Shown: positions 35,195 to 42,686 of the stretch, in pieces
Layout of the letters: each line of letters starts with the position of its first letter
Numbering within the stretch: the first letter of the stretch is position 1
The notes under the pieces: model-generated
Seen by the model: only the letters and a program-made list of their open reading frames with translations
Database searches by the model: none
What the model was told of the DNA's origin: nothing
Program-made: the position numbers and the translations under genes
Assembly: GCA_012729955.1 (NCBI GenBank)
Contig: JAAYBX010000025.1
Span: 1 to 45,167, forward strand
DNA length: 45,167 nucleotides
From: Clostridiaceae bacterium
GTDB lineage: Bacteria > Bacillota > Clostridia > DUPQ01
Direction of reading: 5' to 3'

Positions 35195-36097
35195 TTAAAT
35201 GCCGAAAAGATCAAGTGCTTTCGTTTCATTAGTCACGTTATAAATATTGAGATTGTTTTTAGCATACCTGAAAACTCTGCCTATGGCAGGATCCATCCAT
35301 CCTTTGGCAAAAAGGCGCTTTGCAAAATTAACTGCAAGATCATCGATATCATTATTCTCAACACATAAATCTATATAATTCCACATCACATCATCAGAAA
35401 GCTCAACACCGTTCATTCTCTGTACTTCGATCTTCTCTCTGGCTGAAACAAGATTATTGCCAGATAGGTTTGAAAACAGAAGAAGATTGATGTATGAATG
35501 GTCTAAATATCTTGGTATCCTTTTAAACAGGCTTGCTATGGTTATGTCATCCATCAGGTCTTTATCAGTAATTGACAATTTCTCTAAAAGTTTCCACCGG
35601 AATTCATCATCAATAAACTCATTATGCAGAAAATCTTTCATCATCTGCTCTGTGTCATGAGGTCTTCTCCCTAATACAGCATACCAGTAACATATCAGTA
35701 TGATAGCTAGAATATTATCTTTATCAGAAAGGTAAGCTTCATAAACAGTTTTCATACGATTTGCCATCAGTATAGCTGTAAAATAACCACGAGCGTTTTT
35801 CTTAAGATAACTTGTTTCCTTCATGAGAAGAGAAGTCATTATCTCAATAAACATCCCTGTGTTTAATGGATTATCAGTAAAATACTCTTTATTCTTTTCA
35901 TATGTCTTTAATGCTATTGTATATCTTGTAAGACAGGAGTAAGCCGTTAAAATTCCAAGCACGGATTTCTGAGGCTCGATACCATGATTAATAAGGTACA
36001 AAAAACCTTTAATGGCATCTTCATAGTCTCCTTCCTTAAGGCTCATCATAGAATTCGAATAATATAGCTTAAGATCTTTAAAATCTGTTTTTGCCAT
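35195..36097 (-). CDS. helical-repeat (TPR-like) protein, third gene of the motor operon
   Basis: A 300-residue soluble protein with no signal peptide or membrane segment. It appears all-alpha; the N-terminus (LYYSNSMMSLKEGDYEDAIKG, split by Met) and later KTYEKNKEYFTDNPLNT resemble tetratricopeptide pairs. I recognise no named domain. The ATG has an AGGAGA site and lies 9 bases after the MotB-like stop. Its position in one transcript with the channel pair suggests it is a cytosolic partner of the motor, perhaps docking on the long tail of the MotA-like subunit; that is inference. Confidence 0.6.
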   Translation of the reverse strand: MAKTDFKDLKLYYSNSMMSLKEGDYEDAIKGFLYLINHGIEPQKSVLGILTAYSCLTRYTIALKTYEKNKEYFTDNPLNTGMFIEIMTSLLMKETSYLKKNARGYFTAILMANRMKTVYEAYLSDKDNILAIILICYWYAVLGRRPHDTEQMMKDFLHNEFIDDEFRWKLLEKLSITDKDLMDDITIASLFKRIPRYLDHSYINLLLFSNLSGNNLVSAREKIEVQRMNGVELSDDVMWNYIDLCVENNDIDDLAVNFAKRLFAKGWMDPAIGRVFRYAKNNLNIYNVTNETKALDLFGI

Positions 36098-36106
36098 TAA
36101 TTTCTC

Positions 36107-37144
36107 CTAACTTGCATCATCAAGTGAGTCTAAATACTCCTGAATTATCTGTCCCACATTCTCTTCACGGACAACGATGGAAAATTCGATTCTTCTGTTT
36201 TTAGCACGCAATGTTTCTGTGTAATCATTTTGCACTAAAGGTCTTGACTCTGAATACCCGACTGCACCGAAATAATTCGCATAGTTTGTTTCAAGTCTTC
36301 TATTGCTATCAAATAAATACAATAGTACAGCATTAGCTCTGTCTGTAGATAAAAGCTGGTTTTTTAAATATGTGCCATCAGTACTAGCATGTCCTTCAAC
36401 CATTATAGACTCAATATACTTACCGGAATCTTTTAAAATTTCTTCAAATGCAGTAGCTAATTTATCTAGTAAAGTGTAAGCTGAAGGAGCTATTTCCGAG
36501 CTGTCCACTTGGAAAAGAAGGCTGGCATTTATCTGTAAATTACCTTCGTCACCAATAGTAACATATCCCTCTCCTAATGCTTCATCTATGGATTTTTTGA
36601 CCTTTTCAAATATCTCTACCTGCATTACAGCGACTTTCTGTAGCTGTTCTCTCATTGATTCGAGTTCAATCGTATTCAAAGCTATGAGAGCTAAAAGTTC
36701 TTGTTTCTGAGCTTCCAATGCAGCCTGTTGTTCAGCAAGGATCAGAATGAGGTTTTCGAGGTTTGCTGCTTCTTCCTCAGATAGTTCCAGTGCGGCCTGT
36801 TTAGCAGCTAACTCATTTTCCAGAAGGCTTAAGGATATTTCTTTTGCAGCAAGCTCTTCTTCAAGCATGATAAGAATAGTCTGTTTTGTCTCCAGATCCA
36901 ACTGTGTTTCCTGTAGAGCAAGTTCCTTTGCTGCCAGATCGTTCCTTGTTGCTTCCAGCTGAGCTCCTGTGGCAATATTAGTTGCTTCCTGTTCGTCTAA
37001 ATTTATTGATATGATTATGTTCTTAATAAACACTATCAGAACAAGGAATAGCATAATAAGCACCATAGTGGACATAACATCCGCAAATGACGGCCAGTAG
37101 TTCTCAGCTTCAGTTTTCTTTAAATAGCTAACTCTTTGTTTCAA
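36107..37144 (-). CDS. MotB/ZorB-like OmpA-domain stator protein with coiled-coil repeat
   Basis: A 345-residue protein: short cytoplasmic start, plug and single membrane helix (about 21-43) with Asp22 in WPSFADVMSTM, the position of the proton-carrying Asp of MotB; coiled coil (about 50-190); OmpA-like peptidoglycan-binding domain (about 205-330) with VEGHASTDGTYL, STDRANAVLLYL and GYSESRPL, which hold the diaminopimelate-binding Asp and Arg. Residues 70-125 are four tandem 14-residue repeats that start LAAKELAL, LETKQTIL, LAAKEISL and LAAKQAAL. It starts with TTG behind AGAGGTGAT. It follows the MotA-like gene by 22 bases. True MotB is unlikely: no flagellar gene is near, and the long coiled coil is foreign to MotB. 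Confidence 0.8.
   Translation of the reverse strand: MKQRVSYLKKTEAENYWPSFADVMSTMVLIMLFLVLIVFIKNIIISINLDEQEATNIATGAQLEATRNDLAAKELALQETQLDLETKQTILIMLEEELAAKEISLSLLENELAAKQAALELSEEEAANLENLILILAEQQAALEAQKQELLALIALNTIELESMREQLQKVAVMQVEIFEKVKKSIDEALGEGYVTIGDEGNLQINASLLFQVDSSEIAPSAYTLLDKLATAFEEILKDSGKYIESIMVEGHASTDGTYLKNQLLSTDRANAVLLYLFDSNRRLETNYANYFGAVGYSESRPLVQNDYTETLRAKNRRIEFSIVVREENVGQIIQEYLDSLDDAS
36770..36937 (-). repeat. four tandem 42-bp coding repeats (14-residue coiled coil) in the MotB-like gene
   Basis: Residues 70-83, 84-97, 98-111 and 112-125 of the MotB-like protein align in 14-residue register, i.e. two heptads per unit, with a Leu or Ala start and Lys at position 4. The DNA copies are diverged but in register. 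The units lie between membrane helix and peptidoglycan-binding domain, so their number sets the reach of the periplasm-like space. Confidence 0.75.
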
Positions 37145-37166
37145 TTAGATCACCTCTTGTCTTATG

Positions 37167-38627
37167 TTAATCATTCTTGATGGCCTTTTCTATGTCATCA
37201 AGCTTCTTTTGGATCTTTCCCGAAACCGACTTGTTGTATACCATGGTCTGCTCCGGCAAAGAAGCAATTGTCTGAGCCAGAATTTTCTGGTTGCTCTCAA
37301 AAGATTCAGACATTTTTGCGACATTAGCCATGGATTTTTCCATTGTAGAAGCGGTCTTCTCAGCGATTAAGTCACTGCTTTCCCTTAGAGCTTCTTCAAA
37401 TGAATTTTTAATTTTATCAGTCAAGGAAGCAACTTCCATAGAGGTAGCTATTATAGCTTTTTCAAATGCATCTTTCATATTATTGAACGATGCGGCATTC
37501 TCCTCGCTGGACTGTTTCATAGTATCTGTCAGCTGCATTAGAGCAGTAACAGTCTGGTCTACCTGGACTGCCAGGGTAGCAAGTTCTTCCATAGTCTCCT
37601 TGTTTGAGACAGCCATCTGTCCTGCAGCATTCTTGACATCATCGGCAAATACCCTGATTGCATCATAGTTTTTCATTATGAGGTTAGCAGAATCAGATAA
37701 TGATTCGCTCATCTTTATAAAGGATACATCCATCTTATCAACATTCTCTTTAAGATTAAGGTTGAAATCCGACATATCTTTCATAGCAACAGCTAATGTG
37801 GATATCGCACTGTCAAATCTTTCTACTGTAGTGTCAAGAGCTTGCGATGAGACTGAGACATCCATGACGACATTCGTAAGTTTGTCAGCAAAGGATTCAA
37901 TTGTCTGTTTGAGAGTATCTTCGATTTTTGTACCGAATTCTACAAAAGTATCCTTAAGTATCCTGTTCATCATCGTATACTCGGTTTCTTTATCTTTTGC
38001 AATAAGCACTGCGATATTATTATCAAGGTATTCTTCTATGTCGATCATTAGTGATCTTTTCTGGTCTTCGCAATCAATTGCGATTAGTGTGAAGTTAAGA
38101 ATAACAGAACCGAAAAGTCCCACAAGGCTGGTTGTGAAGGCAGCGCCCATTCCTTTAGCGGCACCTGCAAGCCTTACAAGTATCTCATTCCAGTCCATAG
38201 AGGAAGATCCAATATCCTGTAGAAGTACATTAACAAGCTCACTGACTGAAATTGTAAGCCCTATGAATGTACCCAAGAGTCCTAATGTGACCATCATTGC
38301 CTGGCTTTTTCTTACGAATGTCTCACCGAAAGAACTAAGTTTCATATGCTCTTCAAAGTTCTTTTCAATGATAGCCTGAGTATTTACATTATTGCTGTTG
38401 ATCTCACCTGCAATTTTGTAATCCTGTACAATCTCATTAAGCATCTCGTTCTTAAATGTTCCTGCACGCCTGTTCTGCCGGTTGTTTATCTGCTTGCTTA
38501 ACTTCAGATACTGAAGTTTGATAAGAAGGTTGATTGCGAATGCGGCTAAGAAAACAACCAGGATGAGTACAATCACTAATTTTCCTGAAACGTCTATCGA
38601 TTTAAACAATGATACTAAGTTATTCAT
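37167..38627 (-). CDS. MotA/TolQ/ExbB (ZorA-like) proton channel protein with long C-terminal tail
   Basis: A 486-residue protein with three membrane helices: 16-37, about 109-136 (TLGLLGTFIGLTISV) and about 157-185 (GMGAAFTTSLVGLFGS), the last two being the conserved MotA/TolQ/ExbB pore helices; the form GLLGTFIGL with GMGAAFTTS is close to ZorA of Zorya. After residue 186 comes a 300-residue helical tail rich in Met, Ser, Glu and Lys, with heptads, like the long ZorA tail in the cytoplasm. The ATG at 38627 has an AAGGAGAT site; an upstream in-frame ATG lacks one. First gene of a three-gene unit with the MotB-like and the TPR-like genes. Ion-driven motor subunit; partner and output unknown. 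Confidence 0.82.
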   Translation of the reverse strand: MNNLVSLFKSIDVSGKLVIVLILVVFLAAFAINLLIKLQYLKLSKQINNRQNRRAGTFKNEMLNEIVQDYKIAGEINSNNVNTQAIIEKNFEEHMKLSSFGETFVRKSQAMMVTLGLLGTFIGLTISVSELVNVLLQDIGSSSMDWNEILVRLAGAAKGMGAAFTTSLVGLFGSVILNFTLIAIDCEDQKRSLMIDIEEYLDNNIAVLIAKDKETEYTMMNRILKDTFVEFGTKIEDTLKQTIESFADKLTNVVMDVSVSSQALDTTVERFDSAISTLAVAMKDMSDFNLNLKENVDKMDVSFIKMSESLSDSANLIMKNYDAIRVFADDVKNAAGQMAVSNKETMEELATLAVQVDQTVTALMQLTDTMKQSSEENAASFNNMKDAFEKAIIATSMEVASLTDKIKNSFEEALRESSDLIAEKTASTMEKSMANVAKMSESFESNQKILAQTIASLPEQTMVYNKSVSGKIQKKLDDIEKAIKND

Positions 38628-38757
38628 ACGATCTCCTTGGAATTTGGTTTTTAATGCACTAATTTTACCACAAAAAAACATGATATTTAATTTATTCACA
38701 GAATGTTTACATTATACACACTACAATCATGTAAAACCCCTGTTTTTGCTGTGATTT

Positions 38758-38784
38758 ACAGGTATTTTAATATCAGTTACCTGT
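38758..38784. repeat. inverted repeat in the divergent queT / motor operon promoter region
   Basis: ACAGGTA (38758-38764) and TACCTGT (38778-38784) form a perfect 7-bp inverted repeat with a 13-base spacer, and an overlapping TGTAAA (38730-38735) / TTTACA (38755-38760) pair lies beside it. They lie upstream of the queT promoter and in front of the motor operon, so they could be an operator or a leader hairpin of a long minus-strand transcript. The function is unproven. Confidence 0.4.
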
Positions 38785-38822
38785 TTATGCACTTCTATTA
38801 GATGCTGTAATGTAACAAAAAG

Positions 38823-38851
38823 TTCACAATTAAGTGGTGCTGTGATATACT
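38823..38851 (+). promoter_or_regulatory. promoter of queT
   Basis: TTCACA at 38823-38828, 17-base spacer and TATACT at 38846-38851. Transcription would start near 38858, leaving about 17 bases before the ATG, too short for a preQ1 riboswitch downstream of this promoter. Confidence 0.6.
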
Positions 38852-38874
38852 TTCGAAGATAAGAAGGAGGCTGC

Positions 38875-39336
38875 ATGCTGAAAAAGTATGTAATAATACC
38901 AGCCCTGATAGCTGCCCTGTACTGTGCGCTTGTATTTATGTTTATGCCGATAAGTTTCGGAACAGTTCAGATAAGAGTGGCAGAAGCACTGACTGTTCTT
39001 CCATATTTTACATCATCCGCAATTTATGGTCTTTTTGTCGGCTGCATGCTTGCAAACATTATCGGCGGTGCTGGAATACTTGATATAGTTCTTGGATCAC
39101 TAGCTACACTTGTTGCAGCTTATCTGACGTACAAAGTGAAGAATAAATGGCTGGCACCTATACCTCCCATAGTAATAAATATGTTTGTGGTAGGCTATGT
39201 ATTGAATGTGTATTACGGAATGGATTACTGGCTTGCTGTCGCATCAGTGGCTGCCGGGCAGATAGTATCATGTATGGGTCTGGGAATGCTTCTTCTTTTA
39301 CAATTAGATAAATACAAAGAAAGGTTATTTTCATGA
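38875..39336 (+). CDS. queT: QueT family transporter (queuosine precursor uptake, ECF S component)
   Basis: A 153-residue membrane protein with about five helices. The blocks YCALVFMFMPISFGTVQIRVAE and YGLFVGCMLANIIGG (each given here within one helix turn of the family pattern) match QueT, the substrate-binding component for queuosine precursors used with the shared ECF energy module. No riboswitch motif is seen in the leader. The ATG has an AAGGAGG site. The next small gene overlaps its end by 4 bases (ATGA). Confidence 0.85.
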   Translation: MLKKYVIIPALIAALYCALVFMFMPISFGTVQIRVAEALTVLPYFTSSAIYGLFVGCMLANIIGGAGILDIVLGSLATLVAAYLTYKVKNKWLAPIPPIVINMFVVGYVLNVYYGMDYWLAVASVAAGQIVSCMGLGMLLLLQLDKYKERLFS

Positions 39337-39599
39337 ACAACAATCCTACTGATAAAAGAAACATAATTGATTATCTGCTTATATTCGTTTACATATTCAT
39401 GATGATGATATCAGATAATCCTGTTTTTAGAAGTTATTCGTTACTTGGTATCGCAATTGTTGGTATTTTAATTTCAATAGGTATCCTGATTTTTAAGAAG
39501 GATATAACCAAGAATGGCAGAATAAGGGAATTGATAGCGATAGGGCTGCTTGTATTAGCTGTCGGTTATGCGATATACAGGATAATTATGCTGAAATAA
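39333..39599 (+). CDS. small hydrophobic membrane protein
   Basis: An 88-residue protein with three hydrophobic segments (about residues 11-27, 33-53 and 67-85) and short Lys-rich loops. No family recognised. It is translationally coupled to queT through an ATGA overlap, so it may be a helper of the transporter; it could equally be a neutral passenger. The 118 bases after it hold the phosphofructokinase promoter. Confidence 0.65.
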   Translation: MNNNPTDKRNIIDYLLIFVYIFMMMISDNPVFRSYSLLGIAIVGILISIGILIFKKDITKNGRIRELIAIGLLVLAVGYAIYRIIMLK

Positions 39600-39656
39600 A
39601 GGGTCTTGTTATGTATTTACCTTATCTTCTTAAGCATATTTCACAAAAGCACAATA

Positions 39657-39685
39657 TTGTATTATGAAAATTATTATGTTATTAT
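39657..39685 (+). promoter_or_regulatory. promoter of the phosphofructokinase-aldolase unit
   Basis: TTGTAT at 39657-39662 and TATTAT at 39680-39685 with a 17-base spacer; start of transcription near 39692, about 26 bases before the ATG. A weak match to consensus. Confidence 0.45.
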
Positions 39686-39717
39686 AACTTAGATATTTAG
39701 GTCATGGAGGTAAACAA

Positions 39718-40968
39718 ATGGCAATGTTAAAAGGAGCCGCGATTTTCGGACAATCAGGCGGACCAACGTCAGTAATTAATGCAAGCGCATCTGGTGTTTT
39801 CCAGCAAGCGCTTAAAGAAGAAAGCATTACAGCAGTGTATGGAGCTGCACATGGAATCAGAGGTATTCTGAATGAAGAATTTTATGATATTTCAAAAGAA
39901 ACACAGGAACAGTTAGACCTGCTTAAAACTACACCTTCATCTGCACTGGGTTCTGTAAGATATAAGCTTAAGAATGCGGATGTTGATGATACCGATTATA
40001 AAAGACTGCTTGAAGTTTTCAGGAAATATAATATAAGATATTTCTTCTATAATGGGGGGAATGACTCTATGGATACATGCAATAAGATTAGCAAATTCAT
40101 GGCTAAATCAGGTTATGAATGCAGAGTCATCGGTGTACCGAAAACTATAGATAATGACCTTTCAGTGACAGATCATTGCCCAGGGTACGGTTCTGCGGCA
40201 AAATATGTGGCAACAACAATTATGGAGGTTTATCATGATGCAAATGTGTATGATACTCCAATGATAACGATAATCGAAATAATGGGAAGAAATGCAGGAT
40301 GGTTAACTGCAGCAAGCATGCTCGCAGCATACAAAGGAGCTGGTCCAGACCTGATATACCTTCCAGAAGTTCCCTTCACAATTGAAAAATTTCTTTCTGA
40401 TGTCAAAAAAGTTTACGAAAGCAAAGCAGACCATAAAGTTATTGTAGCAGTTTCTGAAGGATGCAAGGATTCACAGGGAAGATACATAGCTGAAATGACT
40501 CAGTCTCTCGCAAAAGATGCTTTCGGACATGCTCAGCTTGGCGGAGCAGCTTCAGTTCTTGGTGACATAGTTAAAAATGAATTCAAGTGTAAAGTAAGAT
40601 CAATAGAGTTCAGCCTTATGCAGCGTTGTGCAGCCCATATAGGATCAAAAACTGATATAGAAGAAGCATTTCTTGCCGGGAAAGAAGCAGTAAAAGCTGC
40701 AGTTAACGGACATACTGATTACATGATAGGATTTGAAAGAACCTATGTGGATGGCAAGTATGTAGGGAAAACTATTCTTGTATCGCTTGCTGATGCGGCA
40801 AACACTGAAAAAACTGTTCCTTCAGATTGGTTGAATGACGAAAGGAATTTTCTGAAGCAGGAATTTATTGATTATGCGCTTCCTTTAATACAGGGCGATT
40901 CTGAGCTGCCTTTTGAAGACGGGCTTCCGAAATTTGCAAAACTTAAAAAAGTATTAGTGAAAAAATAA
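39718..40968 (+). CDS. pfp: 6-phosphofructokinase, pyrophosphate-dependent type
   Basis: Phosphorylates fructose 6-phosphate, here probably with pyrophosphate. The 416 residues fit the long clostridial clade. FGQSGGPTSVINAS is the N-terminal diphosphate loop; FFYNGGNDSMDTC has Asp at the place where ATP enzymes have Gly (ATP form GGDGS), and GVPKTIDNDL has Lys where ATP enzymes usually have Gly; both changes mark pyrophosphate use. Asn precedes that Asp, where the ATP and many pyrophosphate enzymes have Asp. IEIMGRNAGWLTAAS is the fructose-6-phosphate site. The start has a GGAGG site. The class II aldolase follows 15 bases later, so these two steps of glycolysis are coexpressed. Confidence 0.9.
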   Translation: MAMLKGAAIFGQSGGPTSVINASASGVFQQALKEESITAVYGAAHGIRGILNEEFYDISKETQEQLDLLKTTPSSALGSVRYKLKNADVDDTDYKRLLEVFRKYNIRYFFYNGGNDSMDTCNKISKFMAKSGYECRVIGVPKTIDNDLSVTDHCPGYGSAAKYVATTIMEVYHDANVYDTPMITIIEIMGRNAGWLTAASMLAAYKGAGPDLIYLPEVPFTIEKFLSDVKKVYESKADHKVIVAVSEGCKDSQGRYIAEMTQSLAKDAFGHAQLGGAASVLGDIVKNEFKCKVRSIEFSLMQRCAAHIGSKTDIEEAFLAGKEAVKAAVNGHTDYMIGFERTYVDGKYVGKTILVSLADAANTEKTVPSDWLNDERNFLKQEFIDYALPLIQGDSELPFEDGLPKFAKLKKVLVKK

Positions 40969-40983
40969 AAAGGAGATACAGAC

Positions 40984-41922
40984 ATGGCACTTATAACATC
41001 AAAAAAAATGTTCGAAAAGGCCTACAAAGGCGGATATGCGATTGGCGCTTTCAATGTAAACAATATGGAAATTATCCAGGGCATAACAGAGGCTGCTAAA
41101 GAAGTTCAGGCACCTTTAATCCTTCAGGTTTCTGCAGGAGCTAGAAAATATGCAAAACATGTTTATCTTATGAAACTGATTGAAGCGGCTATTGAAGATA
41201 CAGGGCTTCCAATATGTGTTCATCTTGACCACGGCGACAGCTTTGAAACATGCAAATCATGTATAGACGGCGGTTTTACTTCTGTCATGATAGATGGGTC
41301 ACACCATTCATTCGAAGACAACATAAAAGAAACAAAAAGAGTAGTTGAATATGCACATGACAGAGGTGTTGTGGTAGAAGCTGAATTGGGCAGATTAGCC
41401 GGAGTTGAAGATGATGTCAAGGTCAGCAAAGAGGATTCATCCTATACTGATCCTGACCAGGTGGCTGAATTTGTTGCTAAAACAGGAGTAGATTCACTGG
41501 CAATCGCGATAGGCACAAGCCACGGGGCATATAAATTCCAGGGTGCAGCCAAATTAAGATTTGATATTCTTGAAGAAGTTCAGAAAAGACTGCCTAATTT
41601 CCCGATAGTGTTACATGGCGCATCATCAGTCATTCCAGAATTTGTGGAAATGATAAATAAATACGGTGGCAGAATGCCTGGCGCACAGGGCGTACCTGAG
41701 GATATGTTAAGAAAAGCTGCAGGTATGGCAGTATGTAAAATTAATATTGACTCGGATTTAAGGCTTGCTATGACAGCATCAATAAGAGAGCATTTCGCAT
41801 TATATCCAGACCATTTCGATCCAAGAGAGTATCTAAAACCTGCAAGAGAGAATATCAAGCAGATAGTAAAGCATAAGCTTGTCCATGTTCTAGGATGTGA
41901 CAACACAGCAGGAGAATATTAG
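40984..41922 (+). CDS. fba: fructose-1,6-bisphosphate aldolase, class II
   Basis: Zinc-dependent aldolase of glycolysis and gluconeogenesis. The 312 residues hold AIGAFNVNNMEIIQGI, VHLDHGDSFETC with the catalytic Asp and zinc His, VMIDGSHHSFEDNI, VVEAELGRLAGVED, IGTSHGAYKF and LHGASSVIPE, which give the other metal ligands. An AAGGAGAT site precedes the ATG. It is the second and last gene of a unit with the pyrophosphate-type phosphofructokinase; an intrinsic terminator follows. Confidence 0.95.
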   Translation: MALITSKKMFEKAYKGGYAIGAFNVNNMEIIQGITEAAKEVQAPLILQVSAGARKYAKHVYLMKLIEAAIEDTGLPICVHLDHGDSFETCKSCIDGGFTSVMIDGSHHSFEDNIKETKRVVEYAHDRGVVVEAELGRLAGVEDDVKVSKEDSSYTDPDQVAEFVAKTGVDSLAIAIGTSHGAYKFQGAAKLRFDILEEVQKRLPNFPIVLHGASSVIPEFVEMINKYGGRMPGAQGVPEDMLRKAAGMAVCKINIDSDLRLAMTASIREHFALYPDHFDPREYLKPARENIKQIVKHKLVHVLGCDNTAGEY

Positions 41923-41945
41923 AATTTGAATCTGATTTAAAAATT

Positions 41946-41968
41946 AAGCGGTTATCCGCTTTTTTTTT
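41946..41968 (+). terminator. intrinsic terminator after fba
   Basis: AAGCGG (41946-41951) pairs with CCGCTT (41956-41961) around a TTAT loop and is followed by a run of nine T residues (41960-41968). Confidence 0.88.
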
Positions 41969-42036
41969 GCTCGGGGAAACTGTAAAGTATGAAATCAGGA
42001 ACAAATAATGTATAATAACAAAAAAGGAGAGCTGGT

Positions 42037-42657
42037 TTGTTAGTAAAAGATTCAAAATTTATAATTAGTGCTGCAAAAGCAGAGCAGTGGCCAGATGATG
42101 ATATACCTGAGGTTGTATTCTCCGGTAAATCTAATGTCGGCAAATCCAGCCTTATAAATGCCTTATGCAACAGGAAGAATCTTGCATATTCAGGATCTGC
42201 TCCTGGTAAAACCAGACTTATAAATTTTTATGATGTGAACGGTATCATAAGGATGGTGGACCTGCCTGGTTATGGATTTTCCAAAGCTTCAAAACAGATA
42301 TCCGAAACATACGGAAAGCTTGCAGAACAGTTCTTAAATCAAAGGACGAATATTAAACTTGTCATACAGATACTTGACATACGTCATGACCCCACAGATG
42401 ATGATTTGCAGATGATAAAATTTTTAAACTCTTCTCATCTTCCTTTTATCCTTTCAGTGAATAAATGCGATAAACTGTCAAAGTCTCAAAGTATTACAAG
42501 AGCAGGGAAAATAGCGAAGATGCTTAATATAGACCCAGACACTCCTTTTATCTTAACTTCATCATCAACAAAAAGAGGTATTGACGAGATATGGGATGCA
42601 ATTGATTTTTACTGTTTTAATGAAACAGACGAAAAAGGAAATTCCACTGGCTTATAG
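42037..42657 (+). CDS. ysxC: ribosome biogenesis GTP-binding protein
   Basis: EngB/YsxC/YihA GTPase needed for late large-subunit assembly. The 206 residues include SGKSNVGKSSL (G1, 29-39), PGKTRLINFYDVNG with the G2 Thr, VDLPGYGF (G3), SVNKCDK (G4) and TSSSTKRG (G5). It starts with TTG at 42037 behind AAGGAGAG (42025-42031). TATAAT at 42011-42016 may be its -10 box, with a poor -35. It ends 29 bases before the lipoprotein gene. Confidence 0.93.
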   Translation: MLVKDSKFIISAAKAEQWPDDDIPEVVFSGKSNVGKSSLINALCNRKNLAYSGSAPGKTRLINFYDVNGIIRMVDLPGYGFSKASKQISETYGKLAEQFLNQRTNIKLVIQILDIRHDPTDDDLQMIKFLNSSHLPFILSVNKCDKLSKSQSITRAGKIAKMLNIDPDTPFILTSSSTKRGIDEIWDAIDFYCFNETDEKGNSTGL

Positions 42658-42686
42658 TGAGATAAAATTCATTAAAGGATATATTT

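Noticed and set aside
37678-38379. A 233-codon open frame on the plus strand
   Set aside because: It lies antisense to the channel gene, is Ser/Ile-rich without a known motif, and has no binding site. It is a shadow frame.
35195-38627. A complete Zorya antiphage system
   Set aside because: Only ZorA- and ZorB-like genes are present; no ZorC, ZorD helicase or ZorE nuclease is found on either side, where pcp and queT begin. Hence reported as ZorAB-like motor only.
38640-38874. preQ1 riboswitch upstream of queT
   Set aside because: No preQ1-I type motif was found, and the likely promoter leaves only about 17 bases of leader.
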